From Microcyclospora pomicola (Eukaryota; Ascomycota; Dothideomycetes; Capnodiales), in the NCBI GenBank assembly GCA_002786065.1, contig NHNY01000001.1:372001-436000 (forward strand): 64,000 bases of DNA, given 5' to 3'. How positions within the stretch are numbered: the first letter of the stretch is position 1; every line of letters starts with the position of its first letter. Below the pieces are notes generated by a model. That model was given only the letters and a program-made list of their open reading frames with translations, was not told where the DNA came from and made no database searches. The translations under genes and the position numbers were made by a program. Of the stretch, positions 32,073-42,668 are shown one piece after another.

Positions 32073-33212
32073 ATGCCTATGAGGGAAATTTCGGAGAACG
32101 ACGACGACTATGTAGCAGGGCTGCTGAAAGCTTCAGCTGAGAGAGACCACTCTCGTTATCTCACCAGTGGTTTAGGCGCGTTGCTTTCCAAAAAGCCTCG
32201 GGACAGTAATGCTGCCAAACCGAATACTCGCTTTCTGAGACAAATAATCCGGCAGACCGATACCCATAATGCTGCGCTGAAGGCGAAGGAGGAAGCAGAA
32301 AGTAAGACAAAATTGCAAAGCTTGGGGAAGAAGAGGGAGCGCGACGGCAGATGGGCGAATGCATTCAGTGGCCTGGGAGTGGAGAAGCGGGAGGGCAAAA
32401 GGAAGAGGGGTGATGATCAAGCCATAAACAGCGCCGAGAAGCGTAGACGTGGAAGTCAAGATCGCATGACCGGAGAGGGTCAGCATGAAAGAGAGGGTCG
32501 GTGGAAGAGCTCTTTGAGCGGGTTGGGCCGATCTGATCAAGAGCGAAGGAGAGATGAAGAGCCTACGGATGAGCTTGATTCTGGGCTTAGACACCGCAAG
32601 TCAAGGTCTCGCCATCACGACAGGGAAACGGGAAATGCAGAGCGGCAGTCCACGCACGAGAAGAATCGGCGGAACCTGTCAGAACGTAGTCCACAACGTT
32701 CGTCCAAGAAGGACCAGCATTCCAGACCTGATGAGGTGCGAAGTCAGCGGAGACGGCACGTCGCAGAGACCAGCCACCTTTCGGATTCTGATCCTCATGA
32801 TTCGTTCATTGGACCTCAACCACCATCCAGGTCCACGCGTCCCCGAGGCCGCAATGCCAGTCAAACAACCAGCTCTGCAATGGACGCTCGATTCGATCCT
32901 GCTTACGATCCAAAGGTTGATATCCAGGCCTCCGCGTTGTCAGATGGAGACGATGACGACTGGGATATGGCGCTGGAAGCTCTTCGAGACCGCGCGATGT
33001 GGAAGAAGGCTGGAGCGGATCGGCTCAAAGCAGCGGGTTTCACAGCCGAAGAAGTGAAACGCTGGGAGAAAGGTGGCGAGAAGGGGGTGGAGGATGTGAG
33101 ATGGAGTAAGAAGGGCGAGGGGAGGGAGTGGGATCGAGGCAAGGTTGTTGATGACGACGGCACTATAGCAATGAAGCCGACATGGGCTCGCGCCACAGAG
33201 ACTGCCGGTTGA
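32073..33212 (+). CDS. Prp38B-like RS-rich splicing-associated protein
   Basis: An intronless frame of 379 residues, very basic and Arg/Ser/Glu-rich. It begins with DDDYVAGLLKASAERD, then SGLGALLSKK and KPNTRFLRQIIRQTDTHNAA, which fungal annotations usually label pre-mRNA-splicing factor 38B. The middle has an RS-like tract (RHRKSRSRHH, SERSPQRSSKKDQHS), then SDPHDSFIGPQPPS, and the C-terminus has DDDDWDMALEALRDR and RLKAAGFTAEEVKRWEKGG. It is likely a nuclear, spliceosome-associated protein; the exact role is not established. Two similar units GRWANAFSGLG and GRWKSSLSGLG recur. ATG at 32073 is followed two codons later by another in-frame ATG. Confidence 0.6.
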   Translation: MPMREISENDDDYVAGLLKASAERDHSRYLTSGLGALLSKKPRDSNAAKPNTRFLRQIIRQTDTHNAALKAKEEAESKTKLQSLGKKRERDGRWANAFSGLGVEKREGKRKRGDDQAINSAEKRRRGSQDRMTGEGQHEREGRWKSSLSGLGRSDQERRRDEEPTDELDSGLRHRKSRSRHHDRETGNAERQSTHEKNRRNLSERSPQRSSKKDQHSRPDEVRSQRRRHVAETSHLSDSDPHDSFIGPQPPSRSTRPRGRNASQTTSSAMDARFDPAYDPKVDIQASALSDGDDDDWDMALEALRDRAMWKKAGADRLKAAGFTAEEVKRWEKGGEKGVEDVRWSKKGEGREWDRGKVVDDDGTIAMKPTWARATETAG

Positions 33213-33606
33213 GGCATTGGAGATGTGAGTCTTGCATGATTGATGATTATGACATTGTATGATGAAGCGCACATGACTTAGCGACCATAGCGATGAGACT
33301 TGACCTCTCGTACGCTGCCCGGGAGTTCTTTATAGCGTTAATGCCCTCGTCAATGTGCTTTCCAGTACGCAAATACATCGTGCGTATACGTGGACAAGCA
33401 TGCAGGAGAAGTAGGAAAGGCAGGCGTCGAACACAACCAGCATCAGCCCTACCTTATGCAAGCGATTAAGCCGCCGCGATTCGTGGCGTTTGTGGCTGAC
33501 CACGCGACAACTTTGACCTCATTGTAAACAGTCGAATAAACAGAGCCCAAATACAGCACCTGCACGTTGTTAGACGAATCCAGACAGAAAATCCACAGTG
33601 AACAAG
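33213..33606. other. Intergenic, tandem
   Basis: About 390 bp with the 3' flank of the Prp38B-like gene and the sos7 promoter. Nothing else is seen. Confidence 0.5.
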
Positions 33607-34492
33607 ATGACAGCCTTTGTGCTTCCAACCGATCTCTCCATCCTCTCCCTCTCCCATCCTCTTCTCCACCCCTCCTCACCATCGAACAAACGCACCTCCG
33701 ACTCCAGCGACCAACCCAATACCAGCTCCACGATCGACGCTGCGCTGCTCGCCGCCGACCTCCAACACTACCGCGACCTGTTCTCCAAGCTCCGCTTCTC
33801 GTACGTCGAACAAGTGACCAAAGAGCGCTTCTTGCGCGCCATCACCAGCTCGCCTCCGGAGGTCGTCGCGCCCGCGGACAACACCGCATTTGAAGCCGTG
33901 CTTGCGCGCGAAAAGGCCGCGTTGAAGGAGCGGAAGACGGAAGTCGCGGAGGTGATCAAGAGTATCGAGGAGCAGGGACGGAGTTTGGTGGAACGTATGT
34001 GTATCACTTTCGCAGATCAAGGCTGTGACGAAAATCTATCGCGAATGGAAAACTCACAGTGCGTACGTGATAGGCTATGAAACGCTCACCCTACAGCACG
34101 CACAGCTCTCCTCCCTGCCACACGAGATAGAAGAGCTAGAGGCGACAATTGCGCAGCTGCGCGCCCACGCGGAGCCCGTCTCAGACAACCCGTTGCTGAA
34201 TCTACCACTACAAGCAACGCGAGACGCGATCGCGGACCGGGAAGCGCGGGTCTCGGATATGGATGCGGAGATTGCACGATTGCAGAGCGCGAGGTCAGGA
34301 CAGGAGGCAGAGATGGAGAGGTTGAAGGAGGAGGTAGATGGTCTGCGGGCGAGGAAGGAAAGAGTGGTGGGCGAGGCACAAGAGGCAAGAAGAAGGCGGG
34401 AAGGTGGGAGAGGAGGGCGGGACGAGGTCGAGGAACAAGGGAGATGGTTGAGGGGCGTGGAAGCTGGTTTGAGAGGGATGTTGGAGGTTTGA
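33607..34492 (+). CDS. sos7: Kinetochore protein Sos7
   Basis: Two exons (33607-33994, 34074-34492) join in phase 1 to 268 residues, close to the 264 of fission yeast. The Sos7 signature HYRDLFSKLRFSYVEQ followed by VTKERFLRAITSSPP lies near residues 50-80. Nearly all the rest is coiled coil: LAREKAALKERKTEVAEVIK, then after the intron QLSSLPHEIEELEATIAQL and ADREARVSDMDAEIARLQS. Sos7 links the Mis12 and Spc7/KNL1 module at the kinetochore. The ATG at 33607 (MTAFVLPTDL) was taken; a GTG three codons upstream is not a eukaryotic start. The 79-bp intron is bounded by GTATGT and GATAG. Confidence 0.82.
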
Positions 34493-34824
34493 GAGGGTTG
34501 AGCAATGATTATCGGGATCGAAACGGTGGACGATGCAGTCCTTGGCGTTGAAATGAATGGATGACTGTCATGGATTATGAATGATACCCACAATTACTGT
34601 TTTGGTGTAGGTAAGGGCTTGGTCTTTCATCGGTTCGCTGCATCAATTTTACAATCCACCTAATTGTAGCAGTTCCTCACATGGTTGCCTCTCTCGCCTG
34701 TCAAGGCTAAGTCTTTCCATTCGTGTGGCTACTAAAGTTACAATGGTCGTTGCGACGAGTCCAGTTACATGCCATCCACGACATGCTAGCGCTTTTCTGG
34801 TCGTTAGGGAGCTCCGATGTGTCT
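34493..34824. other. Intergenic, convergent 3' ends
   Basis: About 330 bp between sos7 and rpn5. Nothing is supported. Confidence 0.5.
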
Positions 34825-36421
34825 CTATGACGCCTTTGCGCTAGCTTTGCTTGTCTTCTCCGCCGCGGGTTGAATGCGCGCCATCATCTCCTCCTTGGTG
34901 ATGAGGTGGTCAATCCGCTCCAGCAGGCCAAGCAAACTCTTCATGTTCCCACTCCACTCGTTCAGCACCTCATCCGCATCACGCTTCTTCTCGAAGCTGA
35001 CAACTTGAGCGGGCCGATCGATACGAGCGTAGATTGTCTTCGACACTACCAAATCCGAGATGTACTTCTCCGTCTCTGCCGCGGGAAGGTCCAGAAGTGA
35101 GGTCAAACGTGAGAAGTGGATGCGAGTGTAGTATTTTGCAATCACACGAACATTATGCTCGATGACGCGCTTGCGGAAATCTAGCCATCGCTGGTGGCGT
35201 TTCGGGTCTTTGGAATCTTCTTTGGCGGAGAAAATGTCGTTACTTGTGAGGTGAGCACCAAAGTTGGACTGAATGGATGGCCATCGCATCAGCTCGGGTA
35301 CCGTGAATAGCTTGAGAAGCCGCGCTTCAGTTGGGCAGGATGTGCTGATGCGAGAGTCTTGAGCAACACGATGAAGCAAATCAGATTGCTCGTTGTCGTA
35401 TGGGGCCAGAAGAACAAAGTAGATGGTTCTTTGTAGCGCTGCTTTAAGCTGATCCGGATTGTTTTCAACCGCCTCCGTATCCAGAACTTGGCGATAGTGC
35501 TTGCATGCATCGAGGTACTTGTCGTCGTGCTTCGCAAGAGTGATCTGCTGCTCGTAGAAACGTAGTTTCAGGTCGGTAACGTCATCATCCTCGGGTTCAT
35601 CGTCTCCAATTGTGCCATCTGCGCGTAACCGCTCCCGCTCTGCCTTCTCCTTCCGCTCCTTCTCAATCTGTTCTTGAGACTTCTTAGGCTTGCGCGAGAA
35701 GTATCGTGTGCTGATCTTGCGAGCAAGAATGCCAGCTTGTGTCCAATCGCCCTTCTCTATGCACAATGCTACTTGTTCCAGGATGAACTCTGTCTTTTCT
35801 CTCCTGCTCATGGAGCCGAATGTCTCGACTTGCAATTCGCATAGCACGTCGGTTGCGGCAGCAATGTCGCCTTGCGTGCGTTTGATGTTGGAGAGGATGC
35901 GGGTGACTCGTGCACGCTCGACTTCCACGAAGATCTAACGACGATCAGTATTCTATAGCATGTATTGGGCAAATTTGAAGCACTCACCTTGCCCTCGGTC
36001 ACTGTCCGTAGCGTCTCAATCACACTGAGCTTCACCTCCAGGTCCGACACTCCATCTAGGAAGCCCATGACTGTTTGCACCATCTTGGTGATAGCTTGTT
36101 TGAGCTGACCATGCTTCTTGCTCAGCAGCAGAACCTGCTCGTTCAGCAACGACCAATCTTTTGCATCTTTGCATATCGTTACAATGGCGACAAGAAGGCG
36201 TGAAGTCGAGGGAAGGTCAGAGGATTGGCGGGTCTGCTTCTCCAACGCGAGGAGCTTCTCGATCGCAGGCTGTGTCTCTCCATCCTGCAGATCTGTTAGA
36301 GTATTACAATACTAGTTTGACTAGAACAACATACTCTTGCAAGTTTCTCGGCTTCTGGGAGAGTCGCGTCGACTTCCTTGGTGTAGTCCTTGTCCGCCTT
36401 CAGGATTGTCCCGTCCGACAT
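34825..36421 (-). CDS. rpn5: 26S proteasome regulatory subunit Rpn5 (PSMD12)
   Basis: Three exons (36421-36335, 36284-35988, 35934-34825) give 497 residues, with all joins in phase 0. The N-terminus MSDGTILKADKDYTKEVD and QPAIEKLLALEKQTR are typical. TPR-like helices follow (DWSLLNEQVLLLSKKHGQLK; VERARVTRILSNIKRTQGD), then DLKLRFYEQQITLAKHDDKY, and a PCI winged helix at the C-terminus: RVIAKYYTRIHFSRLTSLLD and LPAAETEKYISDLVVSKTIY. Rpn5 is a scaffold of the proteasome lid. The first intron's 3' site must be the second of two AGs so that the frame continues as RDGETQPAIEK. It lies in tandem behind rsm22. Confidence 0.95.
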
Positions 36422-36870
36422 GGCGGCGGAAGTGGTGATTGTGTCGATGTGAATGTGAGTGTGGGAGCGCCGCTGAGTTCGTGAGGATGAGCTACTCCGA
36501 AATCAAAGTCGAGGCCTGGAGGTGAGGTTTCGTTGTCGAGTCTAGAGAACCAGCGCAATGAGGATAATTTGATGCGGAAGAAGTGGTGGTGGGTTGAATG
36601 TGTACAGGCAGCACGAGACACGACGTCGACGAACACTCCAGCTCTGACCAATCGGGCAATTGCCGTCTATTGCTTCAACGCCGCCGCTACATATAAACAT
36701 GAGCCTATTGTGTTTCTCATGGCTTCTTGTAGAGGAAAAACTCAACGCATGATTCTATGAGATCTACGTGACCTTTCGACGTGTCGAATCTACCAGAATC
36801 GGAAGATACATGTATTAAGGTGAGATCATGATATACACCTCGTCGGATATTAAGCAACCCTTTCTCCCCA
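36422..36870. other. Intergenic between two minus-strand genes
   Basis: About 450 bp with the rpn5 promoter and the rsm22 3' flank. Nothing else is seen. Confidence 0.5.
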
Positions 36871-39576
36871 TTAATCCTCTTCCTCTCTCCTACCAATGCC
36901 ACCTTTTTTATCTCGCTTGTCTCTCACGCCCTTGACGAGGTGCGATCTCATCCTCCCGCCGTCACCCTTCTCGCTAGGTCTGGCATCACGTTTCTCTTCC
37001 TTCAGCTTCTTCAGCCTCTCGCGTTCCAAAGCTCTATCCTCCTTGATCTGCGCCGCGACAGCCTCCTTCCTCTCCGTCCTGCGCTCACTCTTCAACCTCC
37101 GCACTTCCTCGCGCTGCGCAGCCATCTCGTCCTTTCGCTTCCGTCGCTCCTGCGTGTTGGCTTTCTTGTCTTCGCCGCCTTCTGATTTCCATGCCGATGC
37201 ATACTTGCCACCAGGACCGTGTTTGGGCTGCCGCAGGGACCTTACATTGCGAGTCTTGGCACCAAGAGCCCAAAGATCGCCCCAGCTAGATTTGCGAGCG
37301 TCACGGAAAGCTTGCTTGCCGTAAGAACGAGGCACTGTCCAGCGCTCGAGAGTGCCAGCGGAGGTGCACAGATCTAGGATGATGTGACCCTTGCGCTTCA
37401 TAGGAGGCAAGATCATCCGTGGAAGGGTCAAGGACTGAGGCGGATGGCTAAGTTCGTGGCTGGTCGAGTTCGCGATATCATCGTACCCCTGTTGAGGCTG
37501 GAAGGCCCGATCTGTTGCCTCCTCTCCTTGCTCTAGCGGCGCAGTCTCATGAGAGCCGATAGGACGTAAGTTCTGATCCGACGATCGCATATCTCTTCCA
37601 CGCATGACACTGAGATAGGAGAACTCGACGTCCTCAAAGTTCTTTGCCTTGGCTCCGCCTTGCAAAATCCTCTGCATCAACTGAGGTCTGATGTAGCGTT
37701 GTTCGAAACGGCAGACGTCCTTGCGACCCTTCATAACACCTCTCTCATGGTACATAGGGCAAGTCTCATGATTTGTGCAGGGAGCAATGATCATGCCAAC
37801 TTCTTTCGTCTTGGTGAGCGGCTCCGGACCTGCACCCGTTTTCTCCTCGCCATCCCATACGATAGCAGGATCAAAGATTCCGGTGCTCTTGTATTCAGAT
37901 CCCGGAGACGAAATGGTCGTTTCCAACAGCATTTCGCGTGCTGCGGCAACAGCTTCAAATCCCCTGGCCACACCTTTCTCAATTATGACCAAGACACCTC
38001 CATCTACAGAGAGAAGACTCCAAAGATTCTGCACATGTCGCTTCCGCATATAGTCCTTCTCGATGGGGAGTAGAGTATGGGGTGCCACAATGATGTCGAA
38101 CTTGCCCTTGCCTCTTGCAACTTCCGAATGCAAGTAGTCGGGCAGACGAGGTAGAAATGTGGTGTTGTCCAATAATTGACCTGCTCGTCTACGTAGAACG
38201 TCGGAAGCGGTCAAGACAGTTGCGTGCCCGATTGGGGGTGAAGCACCAGCACCTCCGATCTTGCCATCAGCCTCTGCAAGAGCTAACACGGAGTCAGGCA
38301 CATCTGCAGACTCTTCGTGCATCCGCTCCCACTCTGCGCGCAGCATCTCTCGGACTGCGATAACACCCGCGCCAGCACCGCCAGCATCCAGAATCCGCAA
38401 GTCTCCAGCATCTGCCTTGCGCACCATCTCCTCTGCCCACTTCGTGCCGAGCCGGCGTCTGGTCTCGGTGAGCGTGCTAGTGACACTTGCGAAGATGGGC
38501 GACATGAGTGCAGCGACATAGATGTGACCATCCATCTCGCTCATGCTGCTTTGATACGCGTCTAGCGCTATCGGTTTCTGTTGCATTGTTTTGAGTCTGC
38601 TGGGCGTAGACGTACTGTACGGAAGCCCAGGACCGCCAAAGATGCGGAGAGCTGCTTGTTCAAGGTGCGTGGTTGGCATTCCAGACAGTGACGCGGTGGC
38701 TGGTTCGACGAAGCTTTGGTCTGGCAATACTACTGATGAAGGGCTCGTAGCGAAACGATTGATCCGGGTCCATGGATGTGTGCGGACAGATGCATCATCG
38801 TCTTGCTGGGCATCTGCTTCCATGTCGTCGTAGCCTTGATGGTGGTCGTTATCTTGTACATTGTATTCGTCGTCCAGTTCAGCTTGGCTTGCCGGTCGAA
38901 TACTTCCGTACTCATCGTCCTCTAGTTCAACCACTTCGAGTTCTCCATCCTGTCTCTCTCTCAACCAAGTCATGGCTCTGTTTGCTTCCTCATCACCAAT
39001 AGTGTGTGTTGCCTCATCCCTTTCAAGCACAGGCTTGCCATACATCCTCACATAGGCTTTCATTTCCTCCTCGTCCAGCGCATATTCAGGCAATGCATCT
39101 CCGAAGGTCTCCCGAGCTAACTGTGCTCTTTCGTCTACAGTCAAACGTGAGCGTGCCGCGGCTTGTAACGCTTGTTCCACCCGCTGGTCTTCCTCATATT
39201 TCATTCTTCTCACACTCTTGCCCCTCGGCTTGGTCCCATCAACCACCCCATCCTCATGATCATTCGTTGCAAGATCCTCTGGAAGTAGCCGAGGGTCGTG
39301 CCACCTTCGTACTCGCGGATATGACAATGCCGTAGACGAAGAAATGCTCCTTTGACTTGGTAGTCTGTGCCGTCCGCTCGATCGTTCGAACTGTACGCCT
39401 CCTCTTCGGCTAGACTTCGATGCGGTGATTGTAACGTTTGCGGCTCTGCTCGATCGAGACTTCTCTGTCAGGGTCGTGTAATGAGTAGATCTATGCTTCG
39501 TCCTCGCGACCACCTTGGCCGCGATGCATGCGCGAAGGCGGCATGCATGACATGTCGATGCTGCAGACACAAACAT
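36871..39576 (-). CDS. rsm22: Mitochondrial Rsm22/METTL17-like ribosome assembly factor
   Basis: An intronless frame of 901 residues from ATG 39574-39576. The start is basic and Ala/Ser/Arg-rich (MFVSAASTCHACRLRACIAAK), fitting a mitochondrial presequence. The methyltransferase-like core has LRILDAGGAGAGVIAVRE (about 393-410), FDIIVAPHTLLPIEKD, GGVLVIIEKG and the metal-binding stretch CTNHETCPMYH (Cys600, Cys606) with Cys622; the fourth ligand may be the Cys of LDLCTSAGTLERW. METTL17 carries a 4Fe-4S cluster at such Cys residues and assists small-subunit maturation in mitochondria. The last about 130 residues are a Lys/Arg/Glu-rich helix, a fungal feature. Large acidic inserts (about 200-260) make it longer than yeast Rsm22 (628). 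Confidence 0.9.
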   Translation of the reverse strand: MFVSAASTCHACRLRACIAAKVVARTKHRSTHYTTLTEKSRSSRAANVTITASKSSRRGGVQFERSSGRHRLPSQRSISSSTALSYPRVRRWHDPRLLPEDLATNDHEDGVVDGTKPRGKSVRRMKYEEDQRVEQALQAAARSRLTVDERAQLARETFGDALPEYALDEEEMKAYVRMYGKPVLERDEATHTIGDEEANRAMTWLRERQDGELEVVELEDDEYGSIRPASQAELDDEYNVQDNDHHQGYDDMEADAQQDDDASVRTHPWTRINRFATSPSSVVLPDQSFVEPATASLSGMPTTHLEQAALRIFGGPGLPYSTSTPSRLKTMQQKPIALDAYQSSMSEMDGHIYVAALMSPIFASVTSTLTETRRRLGTKWAEEMVRKADAGDLRILDAGGAGAGVIAVREMLRAEWERMHEESADVPDSVLALAEADGKIGGAGASPPIGHATVLTASDVLRRRAGQLLDNTTFLPRLPDYLHSEVARGKGKFDIIVAPHTLLPIEKDYMRKRHVQNLWSLLSVDGGVLVIIEKGVARGFEAVAAAREMLLETTISSPGSEYKSTGIFDPAIVWDGEEKTGAGPEPLTKTKEVGMIIAPCTNHETCPMYHERGVMKGRKDVCRFEQRYIRPQLMQRILQGGAKAKNFEDVEFSYLSVMRGRDMRSSDQNLRPIGSHETAPLEQGEEATDRAFQPQQGYDDIANSTSHELSHPPQSLTLPRMILPPMKRKGHIILDLCTSAGTLERWTVPRSYGKQAFRDARKSSWGDLWALGAKTRNVRSLRQPKHGPGGKYASAWKSEGGEDKKANTQERRKRKDEMAAQREEVRRLKSERRTERKEAVAAQIKEDRALERERLKKLKEEKRDARPSEKGDGGRMRSHLVKGVRDKRDKKGGIGRREEED

Positions 39577-40025
39577 GTGTAAGAACCTTTCAGCACTTGA
39601 TGCCGCAGGCCGTACACGAAACGAAAGGTACACCCAGAAGAAGAGCTGAATTTGGCTCAATAAAGGTGGTGCACGCAGCTACATGTACTTCTTTTCGTCA
39701 TCGCAGAGGCCCCAAAAAGTTCGACCTGAGTGGCCATGGACGCTCAATGCGGTCTAGCTTCATCGCGAACGCACGTGAAAGCGTTCAGCAACCAGTAGGT
39801 CTGGAACTGTTCATAGACGATCATCAGCTAGAGAATATACAGGCTGATACGAGGCTAGATATATAGATGACCTGTAGCTAGGTATGTGGAAAACTACTCT
39901 CGATTTAACAGTCTTCCTAGTCATGGGCATATCAACAATCACGACGCAAAGAGGAGAAGCGCAGTAGCTGCAGCTTGTCTGTTATTAGACCTCATGTCGA
40001 GAATATGCTTGTATACAGGTAGTCA
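39577..40025. other. Intergenic between two minus-strand genes
   Basis: About 450 bp with the rsm22 promoter and the slu7 3' flank. Nothing else is seen. Confidence 0.5.
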
Positions 40026-41477
40026 TCATGGTATCAATTCATCCTTGCCGAGGAGCTTAGCCATAGGATCAGCTTTTCCCACCCTTTCTCTCCTATATCT
40101 TTCCATGTCCTCTTCTGTGACGCCTTGCTTCAGCTCTTCAAGCCGCCGCCGGGATTCGTCAAGTTTTTGCTTTTCAGGTCGATCAACTCCATTCGGAACA
40201 TGCTTTTCTTGGGCTTCTTCTTCCGCCTGTGCCTCTTCCGCGCTGACCTCTTCTTGTGCAGGCAAGATCAATCCTTTGCTAAAGGCCTCCGCTTCCTCAA
40301 CAGCCTGCCGTCCCTCTTCACCCGTACAGAAACTGTTTTTGACGATGGAGTGGCAACACGCATAGCCCCACTTGAAGTCCTTCCACCAGCTGCCCCAGAC
40401 GCTTGTGTGGTTGTTGATGAGTACATCTTCCGCATACATGCTTTTCTCCTTCTTCGCTGGAGCACCTTTGATCTTTCCCCGTTCGTCATATTCGACATAC
40501 ATCTCACTCGCCTTCCCCGTGGCAGCGAGAGGGTTCTTCTTCTGGACGGGATCTTGTGTACCATATTTGTCTGCCAGCATCTTCTTCTTGGACTCTTGTT
40601 TCGCGAGATCTTCCTCCGCCTTGCGTTTTCTTGTGAGCTGTGCCTCCGTCGGGTTGGCTTGGAGATGTATCTTCTCTCGATCACCACGCTCCTGAGTCTC
40701 CCAGGCGTATTTCTGCGCCCGTTCGAATTCGACCGCATCACCAGAAGCTTTTTGGAACCCATCTTCGGCAATAAGCTCGTTGGTGCTGGTCTCGGTGTCC
40801 AGCATCGATCTTGTTTTGGGATCGTATTTTGCGCTTTCCAAATCAAGGTTCAATAAATACTTTGCGGTGTCCTCTCGTAACCTCAAATTCCTCGTCGACG
40901 TTGCTTGCTGCCGTCCCATGTCCGTTTCAGCCTCATACTTGTCGCCTTCTTCTGCAGCCTCTGCGTTATCCTGGGCCAGTTTCTTGCGCTTGAGCTCTTC
41001 GATTGCTTCATACTCGTCCACAACTTCCTTGAACTCATCCGCTTCGAAACCATTCCAACGGTCACGCTTCGCGTCCCACCCTAGTTTGATCTCCTGTGCT
41101 TCCTCATCCGCCGCAATGTCTTTTCCTGTCCACTTTGCGCCAGCTTTCCGTCTCCGCTGTAAGCAGTCCTTGGCTGTGTGTCCCAGGCCCCCGCAGTTCT
41201 CACATGCGCCTTTGCGATACTTGGTGGCTTTTTCCGCGACTTTCTTGCCGCGATCGTACCACTTAGCAGTCGCAAGGGGATCGCTGTTTTTCTCGGACTG
41301 AAGCCGTTGATGCTCTAAGTAGTCGAAGTCCGAAGCAAGCGCGTCGTCGATATAGAAGGGTTTCTTTGCAATGAAGTTGGGGATGTACTCGTTGCGCTCG
41401 ATCTTGCGGGGATTGTCTCCGGCTGCGTTCTTGCCAGAACCGAGAGGCTGGTTATTCGCGCCTGTACGTGAGGCCAT
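40026..41477 (-). CDS. slu7: Pre-mRNA-splicing factor Slu7
   Basis: An intronless frame of 483 residues. The N-terminal NEYIPNFIAKKPFYIDD, the CCHC zinc knuckle CENCGGLGHTAKDC (Cys92, Cys95, His100, Cys105), DRWNGFEADEF, NLRLREDTAKYLLNLD and VWGSWWKDFKWGYACCHSIV are all conserved Slu7 blocks. Slu7 acts in the second catalytic step of splicing, in 3' splice-site choice, together with Prp18. The C-terminal 110 residues are a Glu/Ala-rich helix common in fungi. It diverges from sui1 across about 580 bp. Confidence 0.96.
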   Translation of the reverse strand: MASRTGANNQPLGSGKNAAGDNPRKIERNEYIPNFIAKKPFYIDDALASDFDYLEHQRLQSEKNSDPLATAKWYDRGKKVAEKATKYRKGACENCGGLGHTAKDCLQRRRKAGAKWTGKDIAADEEAQEIKLGWDAKRDRWNGFEADEFKEVVDEYEAIEELKRKKLAQDNAEAAEEGDKYEAETDMGRQQATSTRNLRLREDTAKYLLNLDLESAKYDPKTRSMLDTETSTNELIAEDGFQKASGDAVEFERAQKYAWETQERGDREKIHLQANPTEAQLTRKRKAEEDLAKQESKKKMLADKYGTQDPVQKKNPLAATGKASEMYVEYDERGKIKGAPAKKEKSMYAEDVLINNHTSVWGSWWKDFKWGYACCHSIVKNSFCTGEEGRQAVEEAEAFSKGLILPAQEEVSAEEAQAEEEAQEKHVPNGVDRPEKQKLDESRRRLEELKQGVTEEDMERYRRERVGKADPMAKLLGKDELIP

Positions 41478-42059
41478 GGTCAGGCGCTGCCCAGGCTCGT
41501 ATCTGTTGAAGAACAGTCGAGACTGTTAACAATCACACTGGAGATCTGCATGTGAGTACGTAGCTGCAGGGTCATCGTAGCAGCACCAAAGATAGTTAAG
41601 CGCATGTGAAAGAGGCCAGACGAGCACGTGACCGATCAGTGAGCCACATTTGCACGCCAGACTCCAATTCAACTCATGGCTCTTCCAAGTCTAGATCCTA
41701 GGATTCTAACGATCTGCACATCTTCATTCAAATGCAAGAATCTACGTGTGGCAGAAGTTTGAGACGTAGCCACAGCAATGTTGAATCGTTGGTGGATCGC
41801 ATGTGACGTTGCTGCGCCGCTGCGGATGTGACTGCCCCAAAGGCTTGGCAGCGTAGCGGGCAATCTTTCAAAAGGCTTTGCCCCTCCTTCACTCGCTCTC
41901 ACGCGCCTACATCCACTTCACGACTCAACGCAACAACCTTCACCTGCACCACCACCACAACACTCTCCACTCCAGATACACAGTAATCCAGCTCAGACAA
42001 ACTTCACCAACCTTCACGGAACCCGCACCCACCCTCCGCTCAAGCAAAAAATCAGCTTC
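41478..42059. other. Divergent promoter region of slu7 and sui1
   Basis: About 580 bp. On the plus strand the last 180 bp are A- and C-rich with CACCACCACCAC-like runs and few Gs, as in the 5' leader of a highly translated mRNA. No gene is seen. Confidence 0.5.
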
Positions 42060-42668
42060 ATGAGTATCGAGAATCTCAAGTCCTTCGGTGAGTCGCACCG
42101 TCTTCGATCGCCCGCCGACTACGATCGCGTATGAGAGAGAGTGTCGGAAGATCTTTGTGGAAGACTGCGCGGCCGGGGAGGTAATTACCCAACCTGCAAG
42201 TGCACTTGCTAACCACTCGAGCCTTGTTTACAGATCCATTTGCAGAAGCAGATGAGGATACCGGCGAGACCAAGCAGTCGCAGAACTACATCCATATTCG
42301 TATTCAGCGTAAGTCACACAAACCGCCACTTCGCACGTCATGTTACACTACAACTACACCATGACGCCCGAGCCATCCATTTTGGACCCGCTGCATGATC
42401 CGAGACTCACACATGATGCCCCACAGAACGCAATGGCCGCAAGACCTTGACCACCGTCCAGGGCTTGCCCAAGAAATTCGACCAGAAGAAGATCCTCAAG
42501 GTCATCAAGAAGAAATTCGCCTGCAATGGCACCATCGTCAACGACTCGGAGATGGGAGAGGTGATTCAGTTGCAGGGTGACCAGCGCAAGGACGTCCAGG
42601 AATTTCTCGTCGACAAGAAGGAAGGTCTCGAACTGGATGCCAAGACCATCAAGGTCCATGGTTTCTAG
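42060..42668 (+). CDS. sui1: Translation initiation factor eIF1 (Sui1)
   Basis: Three exons (42060-42087, 42234-42308, 42427-42668), all with phase-1 joins, give 114 residues. The protein is classic eIF1: MSIENLKSFDPFAEADEDTG, NYIHIRIQQRNGRKTLTTVQ, LKVIKKKFACNG, GEVIQLQGDQRKDVQEFL and the end IKVHGF. It binds the 40S P-site region and controls start-codon stringency. Intron 1 has a GCTAAC branch site. The C-terminal helix has two or three extra residues (KKEGLELDAK) compared with yeast. The start codon is in a poor context: T at -3 and A at +4. Confidence 0.97.
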
